From positions 3,014,576 to 3,078,575 of the forward strand of contig NZ_VUOC01000004.1 in NCBI RefSeq assembly GCF_008386695.1: 64,000 nt of DNA, read 5' to 3'. Positions 9,259-17,487 of the stretch are shown piece after piece. The notes below the pieces were generated by a model. The model ran no database searches and was not told where the DNA came from. It worked only from the letters and a program-made list of their open reading frames with translations. A program made the position numbers and the translations under genes. How positions within the stretch are numbered: position 1 is the first letter of the stretch; every line of letters begins with the position of its first letter. This DNA is from Chitinophaga agrisoli (GTDB lineage Bacteria > Bacteroidota > Bacteroidia > Chitinophagales > Chitinophagaceae).

Positions 9259-11109
9259 TTATTGTAAAATTATTTTGCTCTTTTTTTCATTGCCCAGTAA
9301 CTCCACACTTCTGTTCACAAAAGCGGTGAGATCTGCGCCAGTCAGCAGATTCTGAGACAACAGGGCCAGATCTGCCAGGTTGCGCACCAGCTTTTGCTGC
9401 TTATCATTATCTGTTTCCTGCAGTATTTGCAGGTAGATAGGATGGTTGGCGTTTACCGTCATATTAATCTCATCGGGCATATTTGCATACCAGTTCATAC
9501 CGCCACCGCCTACGGCCGCCATATCCTTCATGCGGCGCATAAATTCCGGACGGGTAACGATCACAGGCTGGGCTTCCGCGCTCAGCCCTTTCAGCTCCAC
9601 TTTAATATTGGGTTGCGGGATCTGCTGGCCAAACAGCTCTTTCAACTGGGTTTCCTGATCCTGGCTAAGTACGTGGTCGTTCTTCTCATCCTTATCTACC
9701 AGGTTATCCGCAATATCCGCATCCACACGGGTGAACTGCACGTTCTCCCATTTCATTTCCATATTGTTGATGAAAGCGGCGTCCACAATGGTTTCCAGCT
9801 TGATCACCTTATAACCTTTTGCTTTGGCTGCCTGTATATAGCTATCCTGTTGCACCGGGTTGGTGGCATACAGGATCACCAGCTTACCTTCTTTATTGGT
9901 TTGCAGGGCCTGCACTTCCTGACGGTATTCTTCCTGTGTATAGAATTTGCCGCCTTCCACCTCTTCGAGCACATGGAATTTGTTGGCTTTCTCCAGGAAT
10001 TTATCGTCTGTCATCATGCCGTATTTAACAAACAGGCCAATGGACTCCCATTTTTCTTCAAAGCCTTTACGGTCCGTGCGGAACATCTCATCCAGCTTAT
10101 CCGCCACTTTTTTGGTAACGTGGGCGTTGATCTTTTTCACATTGGGATCGCCCTGCAGATAGCTGCGGCTTACGTTCAGCGGGATGTCCGGGCTGTCTAT
10201 CACGCCATGCAGCAGCATCAGGAACTCCGGCACAATGTCCTTTACTTCGTCTGTTACATATACCTGGTTGGCGTACAGGTTGATCTTATCTTTCTGGATC
10301 TCGTATCCCTTGGTGATCTTGGGGAAGTAGAGGATCCCGGTAAGATTGAAAGGATAGTCTACATTCAGGTGGATCCAGAAAAGCGGCGCTTCTGCAAAGG
10401 GATAGAGCTCTTTATAGAAATCCTGGTAATCCTGTGCGGTGAGCTCTGATGGTTTGCGTGTCCAAGCGGGATTGGTATTGTTGATCTGATTGTCTTCGAA
10501 TTTGATAGGGATGGGCAGGAACTTACAGAACTTTTCCAGGATAGCGCGGATGCGGTTCTCATCCAGGAATTCTTCGCTTTCTGCGTTGATGTGCAGCACA
10601 ATGTCTGTACCCCTGTCTTCTTTTGCGGTCTCTTCCAGCTGGTATTCCGGGCTGCCATCGCATTCCCAGCGTACGGCGGCGGAGTCAGGCCTCCAGGAGC
10701 GGGTAAAGATCTCAACCTGGTCGCTGATCATGAAGGAAGAGTAGAAGCCGAGGCCGAAATGGCCGATGATATTAGCGCCATCGCCCTGACCTTTGTATTT
10801 ATTCAGGAACTCCTCCGCGCCGGAGAACGCTACCTGGTTGATGTATTTGTCCACCTCTTCTGCCGTCATGCCTATGCCGCGGTCTGAAATGGTGAGTGTC
10901 TTTTTTTCCTTGTCCAGTGTAACGGTTATTTCCAGGGGGCCCAGCTCACCTTTGAATTCGCCTACGCTGGCCAGGGTCTTAAGTTTTTGGGTTGCGTCCA
11001 CGGCGTTGCTCACGAGCTCGCGGATGAAGATCTCATGGTCAGAATAGAGGAACTTCTTGATGATGGGGAAGATATTTTCGGTTTGTACGCGTATAGCACC
11101 TTTCTGCAT
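9259..11109 (-). CDS. htpG: Chaperone HtpG (bacterial Hsp90)
   Basis: A 616-residue cytosolic ATP-dependent chaperone. The GHKL ATPase domain shows the Bergerat-fold motifs: ELVSNAVDAT (the Mg-binding Asn and neighbours, ~30-40), SDRGIGMT (~95) and GHFGLGFYSSFM (~117). The middle domain includes the arginine-bearing loop near NVSRSYLQGD (~320), and the dimerisation domain is complete. Length is close to other HtpG proteins. Starts at the ATG of MQKGAIRVQTENIFP, which aligns with the usual N-terminus of the family. Divergent from the secreted nuclease gene. No recognised heat-shock operator (for example CIRCE) was seen upstream. Confidence 0.97.
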   Translation of the reverse strand: MQKGAIRVQTENIFPIIKKFLYSDHEIFIRELVSNAVDATQKLKTLASVGEFKGELGPLEITVTLDKEKKTLTISDRGIGMTAEEVDKYINQVAFSGAEEFLNKYKGQGDGANIIGHFGLGFYSSFMISDQVEIFTRSWRPDSAAVRWECDGSPEYQLEETAKEDRGTDIVLHINAESEEFLDENRIRAILEKFCKFLPIPIKFEDNQINNTNPAWTRKPSELTAQDYQDFYKELYPFAEAPLFWIHLNVDYPFNLTGILYFPKITKGYEIQKDKINLYANQVYVTDEVKDIVPEFLMLLHGVIDSPDIPLNVSRSYLQGDPNVKKINAHVTKKVADKLDEMFRTDRKGFEEKWESIGLFVKYGMMTDDKFLEKANKFHVLEEVEGGKFYTQEEYRQEVQALQTNKEGKLVILYATNPVQQDSYIQAAKAKGYKVIKLETIVDAAFINNMEMKWENVQFTRVDADIADNLVDKDEKNDHVLSQDQETQLKELFGQQIPQPNIKVELKGLSAEAQPVIVTRPEFMRRMKDMAAVGGGGMNWYANMPDEINMTVNANHPIYLQILQETDNDKQQKLVRNLADLALLSQNLLTGADLTAFVNRSVELLGNEKKSKIILQ

Positions 11110-11511
11110 GGGAATTCAGATTTTTTCAGTCCATTCCCAAAGTATGTGCCAGTGGGTGTGTGGCTGACAAGTTGTCCGGCCGGCCTCTTGGGTATAACAT
11201 GTACCCGGCCCCGTCACCGGCAGAAAATGCAACAGGGTGTACAAAACACCCCCTTAGCAGTGTCATAGCAATGTTAATGCAGTGTCAATGCAGTTTCAAT
11301 GCCATTATGCGGGAAATGATGATAGAAAGTGTGTCAACATAATTGAACAGGTATCAAGGGAAAGTCATACATTTATTTAACAAATAGATCATAAACAGGG
11401 TACCCAAAGCCGTACGACTATTTGTATTTTGCACAAATATTTAAAGTGTAATCCCAACTATCCGTTAATAAAATATCTTTTTCGTTTAACTCAAGGAAAA
11501 CCTTTTCGCGT
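11110..11511. other. Divergent intergenic region, htpG / secreted nuclease
   Basis: A 402-bp gap with no gene. It holds the four 11-bp repeats described separately, a small inverted repeat (GGGTGT-5-ACACCC, 11235-11251), one extra TGTCAAC half-site at 11332-11338, and a possible -7-like TATTTTG at 11425-11431 about 80 bases before the nuclease start. Confidence 0.6.
11261..11304 (+). promoter_or_regulatory. Four tandem 11-bp repeats, Pho-box-like operator
   Basis: Four consecutive 11-mers: TGTCATAGCAA, TGTTAATGCAG, TGTCAATGCAG and TTTCAATGCCA. The pattern TGTCAAT plus four bases at an 11-bp period is the arrangement recognised by PhoB-type OmpR-family regulators (E. coli Pho box: CTGTCAT plus four, repeated). 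The site lies about 207 bp before the secreted nuclease start and about 150 bp before htpG. The repeats are seen directly; identification as a Pho box is inference. Confidence 0.5.
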
Positions 11512-14500
11512 ATGTTAAGACCGTTACTCCCTTATTTACTGGTTACTTACCTGTTTATGCTGCTATGTCCCGGCGCCTGGGCGCAAACCCAACCGGCGGC
11601 GCAGGCTATGCCTTATCAGCAGAATTTTGATGTACTTACCCCGGGCGCTACCGTGTACCCGGCGGGCTGGCAAGGCTGGGCCCTGGCGGGTTCCCCTTCC
11701 GGTAATTATAATACCGCACCACCGGAGAGCGATAAACCGCTCCTGTCAGGCACGGCTTCTTCCACTACCAATGGCGCCTATAATTACAATGGCAAAATGG
11801 GCTTCCTGAACAGCGGCTCCGTGGACAATGCGCTGGTATTGGCGCTGAACACCATCGGACAGCTGAACATTGCATTCCGGTATGATATAATGACCCTGCG
11901 CAACCCATTTGACGGGGGCAGCAATACCCGTGTTAACGAGGTAATGCTGCAATACCGCATTGGCAATGCCGGCAATTTTACCAACATCGCAGGAACGGTG
12001 TATCAGAACAACAACATCACACAAACCGGCTCCGGCGTAACTACACCGCAAAACCTGGTAAACATAATGGTAACGTTGCCACCAGACTGCAGCAATCAGC
12101 CCCTGGTGCAACTGCGCTGGGCCAACCGCCAGATCACCGGCGCAGGCTCGCGCCCCAGCTTTGCGATCGATAATATACAAGCCAGCAGCAGCGGCAGCGA
12201 TACGGTGGCTCCCGCTATCAGCATGCTGCAACCTGCTAATGGGGAAGCTGCGGCGGCGCCCACTGTACGGCCTGCCATCACCTTTACAGAAAATATACAG
12301 GCCGGCAGCGGCAATATGATATTACATAATGTAAGCAATGGCACGCAACAGGTGTTTGCCATTGATAGCGCTGCGGTAACGATCGCTAATAATGCGCTTA
12401 CATTAAATACCAGCCTGCAGCCGCTGACCTCCTACTATATTACGCTGGACAGCGCCGCGGTTACCGATCTTTCCGGCAATAGCTTTGGCGGTATCGACAC
12501 CAGCGGCTGGCGCTTCCACACCGGCGAGCAGGTACTGAGCTTTGATTTTAATGATTGTACGCCCAGCGGCAGCAGCCAGCTTTCCGGCGGCTTCCGGCAG
12601 TATAGCGTAAGCGGCGCCCAGCTGTGGGGCTGTACCACTTTTGGGCAGAACAACAGCAATGGCGTACAGATCAACGGTTTTAGCGGCGGCCCGGTAGAGA
12701 ATGACGACTGGCTGATATCACCCTCCTTTAACCTGAGCGGCTTTGCCGTTCCGCTATTGCGTTTTGCCAGCCGTACCGCGTTTGCCGGCCCGGCCCTGCA
12801 ACTGATGGTGAGCACCAATTATGATGGTATCAGCAACCCGCATACGGCCAGCTGGACCTTGCTGAACGGGCAATTCCCCGCACAGGGCTCTGACGCCTGG
12901 CAGCTGTCTGACAGCATTAACCTGGCGGCCTTTAAACATGACAGCGTATATATCGCTTTTGTATATACCTCCTCCCCCAGCCTGAACGCAGCCCGCTGGA
13001 TGCTGGATGATATCAGCGTGTTTAACAGCACGGTAACGCCCAAGCCTACTATTACGCTGAGCGCCCGCGCACTGGACTTTGATTATGTGCCGGTATCGCA
13101 AACATCTGCGCCGCAGCATTTTAGCTTCTGGGGTAATAATGTGCGGGATACGCTTAGGCTTACTGCCTCTGCCGGCTTTACCATGGCCAGGGACAGCGCC
13201 GGCCCGTACGGCCCGTTCCTGGGTTATGACTCCAGCGCAGTAGCTGCCGGTCCGCAAACGGTATGGGTACGCTTTACACCCAATGCGGCAGATCAAAACT
13301 TTAACGGCAGCATCACTTTCCGCACCAATGGCCTGAGCAGCGACCTGGTACAGCTGAAAGGCACCTCCCTGCGCTCCCTGAAAGTGGTGAACTGGAACAT
13401 TGAATGGTTTGGCAGCCCGGCACAGGACCCAGCCAATGACAGCCTGCAGCAGGCAAATGTGACCACCGTGCTCAAAGCCCTGAATGCGGACATCTTTGCC
13501 CTGGCAGAAGTGGTAGATACCGCCCGTTTCCGTCAGGTAGTAAGCCAGTTGCCTGGTTATAGCTATATTATCTCTGACTTTGGTTCTTATGCGGATAATG
13601 TGAGCGACCCGGATTATGTGAGCGCACAGAAACTGGCCTTTGTATATAAAACAGATGTGATCCGCAGCATACGCTCCTATGGCGTATTGCGCCAGGGCGG
13701 CAGCGACAGCGCTTATTTTAACTGGTCATCCGGCCGCTTCCCTTACCTGATGGAAGCCAGCGCCCGCCTGAACGGCGATAGCGCGCGGATCCAGTTTGTG
13801 CTGCTGCATGCCAAAGCCAATACCGGCACCGCAGCCGATAAGATAGAAGGTTATTTCCGCCGCCTGCATGGCAACCAGGAGCTGAAAGACTCCCTGGATG
13901 CACAGTACCCGTACAGCAATATCCTGATGCTGGGCGACTTTAACGATGCGCTGGACAAGACCATCACCACGGAAATGGCGCCGGATACCACCACTACTTA
14001 TATAAACTTTATCAATGACAGCACCCATTATAAACCCTTAACGCTGCCATTGAGCCTGGCCGGCCAGCAATCCACCGTATCCTTCGCTACGGTGATCGAC
14101 AACGTGATCGCCTCTAATGAGATGGCACAGGCTTACCTGCCTGGCTCCGCCATGATCTTTACCCAGGCGGCCCAGCTGATAAGCAGCTATAGCAGCACCA
14201 CTACGGACCACTACCCCGTAATAAGCCGTTATAACCTGCATAACCTGGCCCAGCTGAACCAGATACAATCCTTTACCGCCGTGGTTGACACCGGTATTGT
14301 AAAATTGAACTGGCGTACGCCTTATGAGACCAATGCGGCCCGGTTTATTGTAGAACGGTCCCGCGACCAGCGCGGCTTTAACGCTATAGACACGGTAGCG
14401 GCCCATGGCACTACTACCCTGCCCAATGCCTACCAGTCTTATGATTACAGCCCCTGGCTGGGTAAATCCTATTACCGGATAAAACTGGTGAACCTGGATG

Positions 14501-14805
14501 GCAGCGTGCTGTACTCCCCGGTACAATCCGTAAACGTGACTGTAAAGGACCTGCTGTGGCGCTTGCTGTGGTGCATTATTGGCAACCACCTGCAGATATG
14601 GCTGGATATGGAGAAAGACGCGGGTCAGGCCCAGCTGCAGCTGATCGACCTGTTTGGCCGGGTGAAATACCAGGGTCCCATGAACCTGGTGAAAGGCCGG
14701 AACTTTAAAGAGCTGGATATCAGTAAGATACCTACAGGGATCTATTTCCTGCGGGTACAGACGAAGGATGGCATCCAGACCAAGGAGATACTGGTTACCC
14801 ACTAA
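11512..14805 (+). CDS. T9SS-secreted multidomain endonuclease/exonuclease/phosphatase-family nuclease
   Basis: A 1097-residue exported protein. Order: signal peptide (1-25, ending AWAQ); an anchor-like beta domain (~30-225); an SbsA-type Ig-like domain (~232-335, TVAPAISMLQPANG onward); a jelly-roll domain of the choice-of-anchor J kind (~343-505, with ENDDWLISPSF); a linker Ig-like domain; then an EEP-superfamily catalytic domain (~623-930). The last shows WNIEW, LAEVV, LLHAKA, LGDFND and TTDHYPV, the expected metal and catalytic positions. A C-terminal T9SS type A sorting domain (~1015-1097) ends with PTGIYFLRVQTKDG. The likely role is surface or extracellular DNA degradation for nucleotides or phosphate. 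Sphingomyelinase-like activity is a less likely alternative. The Pho-box-like repeats upstream support a phosphate role. Confidence 0.88.
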   Translation: MLRPLLPYLLVTYLFMLLCPGAWAQTQPAAQAMPYQQNFDVLTPGATVYPAGWQGWALAGSPSGNYNTAPPESDKPLLSGTASSTTNGAYNYNGKMGFLNSGSVDNALVLALNTIGQLNIAFRYDIMTLRNPFDGGSNTRVNEVMLQYRIGNAGNFTNIAGTVYQNNNITQTGSGVTTPQNLVNIMVTLPPDCSNQPLVQLRWANRQITGAGSRPSFAIDNIQASSSGSDTVAPAISMLQPANGEAAAAPTVRPAITFTENIQAGSGNMILHNVSNGTQQVFAIDSAAVTIANNALTLNTSLQPLTSYYITLDSAAVTDLSGNSFGGIDTSGWRFHTGEQVLSFDFNDCTPSGSSQLSGGFRQYSVSGAQLWGCTTFGQNNSNGVQINGFSGGPVENDDWLISPSFNLSGFAVPLLRFASRTAFAGPALQLMVSTNYDGISNPHTASWTLLNGQFPAQGSDAWQLSDSINLAAFKHDSVYIAFVYTSSPSLNAARWMLDDISVFNSTVTPKPTITLSARALDFDYVPVSQTSAPQHFSFWGNNVRDTLRLTASAGFTMARDSAGPYGPFLGYDSSAVAAGPQTVWVRFTPNAADQNFNGSITFRTNGLSSDLVQLKGTSLRSLKVVNWNIEWFGSPAQDPANDSLQQANVTTVLKALNADIFALAEVVDTARFRQVVSQLPGYSYIISDFGSYADNVSDPDYVSAQKLAFVYKTDVIRSIRSYGVLRQGGSDSAYFNWSSGRFPYLMEASARLNGDSARIQFVLLHAKANTGTAADKIEGYFRRLHGNQELKDSLDAQYPYSNILMLGDFNDALDKTITTEMAPDTTTTYINFINDSTHYKPLTLPLSLAGQQSTVSFATVIDNVIASNEMAQAYLPGSAMIFTQAAQLISSYSSTTTDHYPVISRYNLHNLAQLNQIQSFTAVVDTGIVKLNWRTPYETNAARFIVERSRDQRGFNAIDTVAAHGTTTLPNAYQSYDYSPWLGKSYYRIKLVNLDGSVLYSPVQSVNVTVKDLLWRLLWCIIGNHLQIWLDMEKDAGQAQLQLIDLFGRVKYQGPMNLVKGRNFKELDISKIPTGIYFLRVQTKDGIQTKEILVTH

Positions 14806-14830
14806 TTTTTTTTGAATAAACCCGTTTTTT

Positions 14831-14866
14831 AAGCGGCTGCTCCCTGGTAGGGCAGCCGCTTTTTTA
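14831..14866 (+). terminator. Terminator after the nuclease gene
   Basis: AAGCGGCTGC pairs with GCAGCCGCTT around an 11-nt loop, followed by TTTTTAT. A textbook intrinsic terminator 25 bases past the stop. Confidence 0.92.
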
Positions 14867-15158
14867 TATGGGAATATTAATTTTGTCCTGACGGGGAAAA
14901 TTTAACCTGGCTTCCCGGCCGGACCACCGGCTTTTCATTACTATATAAGTAACTAGTTTTAAGCCCGTTACCCTATACCACCCGGTCCTTCCCCTGCCGG
15001 CACGCGCCCAAAAGCCGGCTATCCGGGCATCCGCCGGGGCATAAACCCTGAAACGGCCGCTATTGGGGGCTTGGGAATTGAAATATGTATTGTATCTTTG
15101 CCCTCCCAATTTTATTGGGCACAATTATTTTTTAAACCACAATTTTAAAACAGGGAAA
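14867..15158. other. Intergenic region upstream of rpsF
   Basis: No gene is supported between the nuclease terminator and rpsF. The first ~200 bases hold no structure I recognise; the promoter for the ribosomal operon lies at its right end, followed by a ~50-base leader. No clear r-protein autoregulatory fold was identified by eye. Confidence 0.5.
15070..15100 (+). promoter_or_regulatory. Promoter of the rpsF-rpsR-rplI operon
   Basis: TTG (15071-15073), 19 bases, then TATCTTTG (15093-15100), matching the Bacteroidota -33/-7 consensus. The -7 element ends about 58 bases before the rpsF ATG. Confidence 0.75.
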
Positions 15159-15512
15159 ATGAACAATTACGAATTGATGGTGATCTTTACCCCTGTGCTT
15201 TCTGAGGAAGACTTCAAAGCTGCTCAGAAGAAATTCGCTGATCTCGTTAAAGAGAACGGCGGAGAAGTAACGCACGAAAATCCCTGGGGATTAAGATCAC
15301 TGGCGTATCCTATCCAGAAGAAAACCACGGGCATGTACCTGGTTCTGGAATATAATGCGCCATCCGACCTCAATGAGAAGCTGAAGATTCAGCTGAACCG
15401 CGATGAAAATGTATTACGCCACATGATCACTGCGCTGGACAAGTATGCTGTTGAGTACAATGGCAGAAAAAGACATGGCGTTAGTGCTGATTCTAAAACC
15501 GTAGAAGCTTAA
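15159..15512 (+). CDS. rpsF: 30S ribosomal protein S6
   Basis: A 117-residue protein of the small-subunit platform that binds 16S rRNA together with S18. [18 protein letters not shown] at the N-terminus and the [20 protein letters not shown] segment (~46-65) are characteristic. The start is the ATG at 15159; a longer in-frame opening from 15063 would include the promoter and is rejected. First gene of a three-gene ribosomal operon; rpsR starts 4 bases after its stop. Confidence 0.97.
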   Translation: MNNYELMVIFTPVLSEEDFKAAQKKFADLVKENGGEVTHENPWGLRSLAYPIQKKTTGMYLVLEYNAPSDLNEKLKIQLNRDENVLRHMITALDKYAVEYNGRKRHGVSADSKTVEA

Positions 15513-15516
15513 ACTT

Positions 15517-15783
15517 ATGGCAGTAAAACAAGAAATTAAGTACTTAACCGCCGTTAAAACCGAGAAGCGCCAGAAGAAATACTGCCGTTTCAAGAAAATG
15601 GGCATCAAGTACGTTGATTACAAAGACGCGGAATTCCTGAAGAAGTTCCTCAATGATCAGGGTAAGATGCTGCCCCGCCGTATTACGGGTAACTCTCTGA
15701 AATTTCAGCGTAAAGTAGCCCAGGCTATTAAGAAAGCTCGTCAAATGGCTTTATTGCCTTATGTTACTGACCTTTTAAAGTAA
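15517..15783 (+). CDS. rpsR: 30S ribosomal protein S18
   Basis: An 88-residue basic protein that pairs with S6 on 16S rRNA. The conserved C-terminal part is plain: [40 protein letters not shown] and [10 protein letters not shown]. Translation is likely coupled to rpsF (4-base gap), and rplI follows 9 bases downstream. The single Cys near the N-terminus (YCRFKKMG) does not form the four-Cys zinc motif seen in some S18 proteins. Confidence 0.97.
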   Translation: MAVKQEIKYLTAVKTEKRQKKYCRFKKMGIKYVDYKDAEFLKKFLNDQGKMLPRRITGNSLKFQRKVAQAIKKARQMALLPYVTDLLK

Positions 15784-15792
15784 GAACTAGTT

Positions 15793-16239
15793 ATGCAAAT
15801 AATCTTAATACAAGACGTTGATAACCTGGGCCAGAAAAATGAGCTGGTAAGCGTGAAAAACGGTTATGCCAGGAATTTTCTGATCCCTCAGCGCTTTGCA
15901 GTAGAGGCCAGCCCTTCCAACATGAAGCAGTTACAGGAACGCCTGAAAGTGCAGAAAGTGAAAGAAGAGAAGCTGTTGTCTGAAATTGCCAAGGTGGTAG
16001 AAGTACTGAAAGAGTCTCCGGTTAAAATCGGCGCTAAAACAGGTACCTCTGGTAAAATATTTGGTAGCGTAACCGGTGTGCAGATTGCACGTGCTATTAA
16101 AGAGCAGAAAGGTTACGAGATCGACCGCCGCCGTATCCACATTCTGGATGATGTAAAGGAATTAGGCACTTACAAAGCAAAGATCGATTTCGGTAAAGGC
16201 AATGAAGCCGAACTGGAATTTGAAGTTGTAGCTGAATAA
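15793..16239 (+). CDS. rplI: 50S ribosomal protein L9
   Basis: A 148-residue protein of the large subunit near the L1 stalk, which helps maintain reading frame. The N-terminal 23S-binding domain (IILIQDVDNLGQKNELVSVK, then NGYARNFLIPQRFA) is followed by the long connecting helix (~41-75) and the C-terminal domain with GSVTGVQIARAIKEQKGYEI. Full length. Last gene of the operon, with a strong terminator 25 bases beyond. Confidence 0.97.
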   Translation: MQIILIQDVDNLGQKNELVSVKNGYARNFLIPQRFAVEASPSNMKQLQERLKVQKVKEEKLLSEIAKVVEVLKESPVKIGAKTGTSGKIFGSVTGVQIARAIKEQKGYEIDRRRIHILDDVKELGTYKAKIDFGKGNEAELEFEVVAE

Positions 16240-16264
16240 TAATACGGTTAAGATAAGCTGATAC

Positions 16265-16297
16265 GATCCCGCTCTACACAGAGCGGGATCTTTTTTT
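16265..16297 (+). terminator. Terminator of the ribosomal operon
   Basis: GATCCCGCTC pairs with GAGCGGGATC around a 6-nt loop and is followed by seven T residues. Confidence 0.95.
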
Positions 16298-16299
16298 AT

Positions 16300-16331
16300 A
16301 ATGCTGATGTGAATATGTTCACATCAGCATT
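16300..16331. terminator. Second hairpin in the rplI / dipeptidase convergent gap
   Basis: A perfect 14-bp stem (AATGCTGATGTGAA / TTCACATCAGCATT) with a 4-nt loop, directly next to the rplI terminator and 17 bases past the dipeptidase stop codon. It lacks a T run on the minus strand, so it may act as a 3'-end-protecting hairpin or weak terminator for the minus-strand gene. Confidence 0.6.
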
Positions 16332-16348
16332 TCAATTATTGGCAGGTA

Positions 16349-17419
16349 CTATTTCCAGGCGTTACGCAGGAAACGCAGCCAGTTACCGTGCATTACATTG
16401 TCAATATCCGTGGCGGAATACCCGCGTTTCTCCAGGAGGCTGGCTACGCTCTGCAGGTCTGCAATGGTTTCCAGGTCATAGGGGCATTGCTCTTTACCAA
16501 AAGCGCCATCCAGATCAGAGCCGATGCCGATATGCAACGCATTACCGGCTATCTGGCAGATATGATCCATATGATCGATCATCACTTCTACAGAACATTG
16601 CATCTCTTTAGGATCAGATACGCCCCTTTGCCAGTTGGGCACCATCATCCAGGCATCCAGCGCGCCGCCTATCACCGCGCCCCTTTCTACCAGGGCCTTG
16701 ATCTGATCGTCGCTGAACTGGCGGTTATGGTTTACCAGTGCGCGGCAGTTATTATGGCTGGCCCATACATGGCCATTAAAATGATCCAGGGCATCCCAGA
16801 AGCTCTCATCAGATAAATGCGTAGCATCCAGTATGATGTTCAGTCTTTCCATTTCTTTGAGGAGGGCATGTCCTTCCTTGGTCATAGGGCCGGTAGCATC
16901 CGTGCCCTGCGCATAACGGCCCGGGCCATAGTGCGCAGGCCCCAGCGCGCGCAGGCCGTATTCATATGCCCACTGCAGGTAATAGGTATCTACGATAGAA
17001 TCTGCCCCTTCCAGGCTCAGGATATAACCGATCGGTTTTTGTGTATTAGGCTTGCCATTGTTCCAAAGCGCCAGGTGCCTTTCCAGCGAGGGCAGGTCTG
17101 TAATGGCCACCATCTCCCCTGCTTCTTCCATGGCCTGGTACCAGGCCAGCTGGCCCTGGGTCTGCGCCCATGCCTGCTCCGGAGAGAACCAGCCCGGCAG
17201 CGGATTATCCGGCGCTACGAAACGGGCTATCTGTGTAGCCACCACCAGACCAATATTTCCTTTACGCAGTTCCGGCAGGGCCACTACGCCTTTTCCGCGG
17301 TCTGGTTTGTCTGTGAGCCCCTGCTCTCTGGCCCTTATATCGTTTACCGGCAACCGCAGGTTACGGTTCCATTCCATAGCATTCATGCTTAGGTCAAGGT
17401 GTGCATCTACAATAAACAC
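16349..17419 (-). CDS. M19-family membrane dipeptidase homologue
   Basis: A 356-residue metallopeptidase of the renal dipeptidase (M19) family, which hydrolyses dipeptides, including those with D-residues at the C-terminal side. Zinc ligands are visible: DAHLD (His7, Asp9), Glu137 in SLEGAD, His201 in LDATHLSDESF and His222 in WASHNNCRAL. The final conserved stretch GIGSDLDG is present. No signal peptide, so it should be cytosolic. The start is a GTG at 17419, which places DAHLD at the usual position; no nearby ATG fits. It follows a D-threonine aldolase-like gene and a RidA gene on the same strand, a set consistent with use of D-amino acids or cell-wall peptides. Confidence 0.92.
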   Translation of the reverse strand: MFIVDAHLDLSMNAMEWNRNLRLPVNDIRAREQGLTDKPDRGKGVVALPELRKGNIGLVVATQIARFVAPDNPLPGWFSPEQAWAQTQGQLAWYQAMEEAGEMVAITDLPSLERHLALWNNGKPNTQKPIGYILSLEGADSIVDTYYLQWAYEYGLRALGPAHYGPGRYAQGTDATGPMTKEGHALLKEMERLNIILDATHLSDESFWDALDHFNGHVWASHNNCRALVNHNRQFSDDQIKALVERGAVIGGALDAWMMVPNWQRGVSDPKEMQCSVEVMIDHMDHICQIAGNALHIGIGSDLDGAFGKEQCPYDLETIADLQSVASLLEKRGYSATDIDNVMHGNWLRFLRNAWK

Positions 17420-17448
17420 GATTGTGAATTTTTTAATGTGCGGATATG

Positions 17449-17482
17449 CAGCTGTGCAGATGATCTATCATCTGCACAGCTG
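17449..17482 (-). repeat. 34-bp near-perfect palindrome between two catabolic genes
   Basis: CAGCTGTGCAGATGAT (17449-17464) and ATCATCTGCACAGCTG (17467-17482) are perfect complements with a 2-nt centre. It begins just after the stop of the D-amino-acid enzyme gene and ends 29 bases before the dipeptidase start. It lacks a T tract, so it could be an mRNA-stabilising hairpin or a dyad operator. Confidence 0.6.
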
Positions 17483-17487
17483 TATTA

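Noticed and set aside
9394-10449. A 351-codon open frame on the plus strand opposite htpG
   Set aside because: It mirrors htpG exactly, has His/Val/Leu-rich composition typical of antisense frames, no promoter and no recognisable domain.
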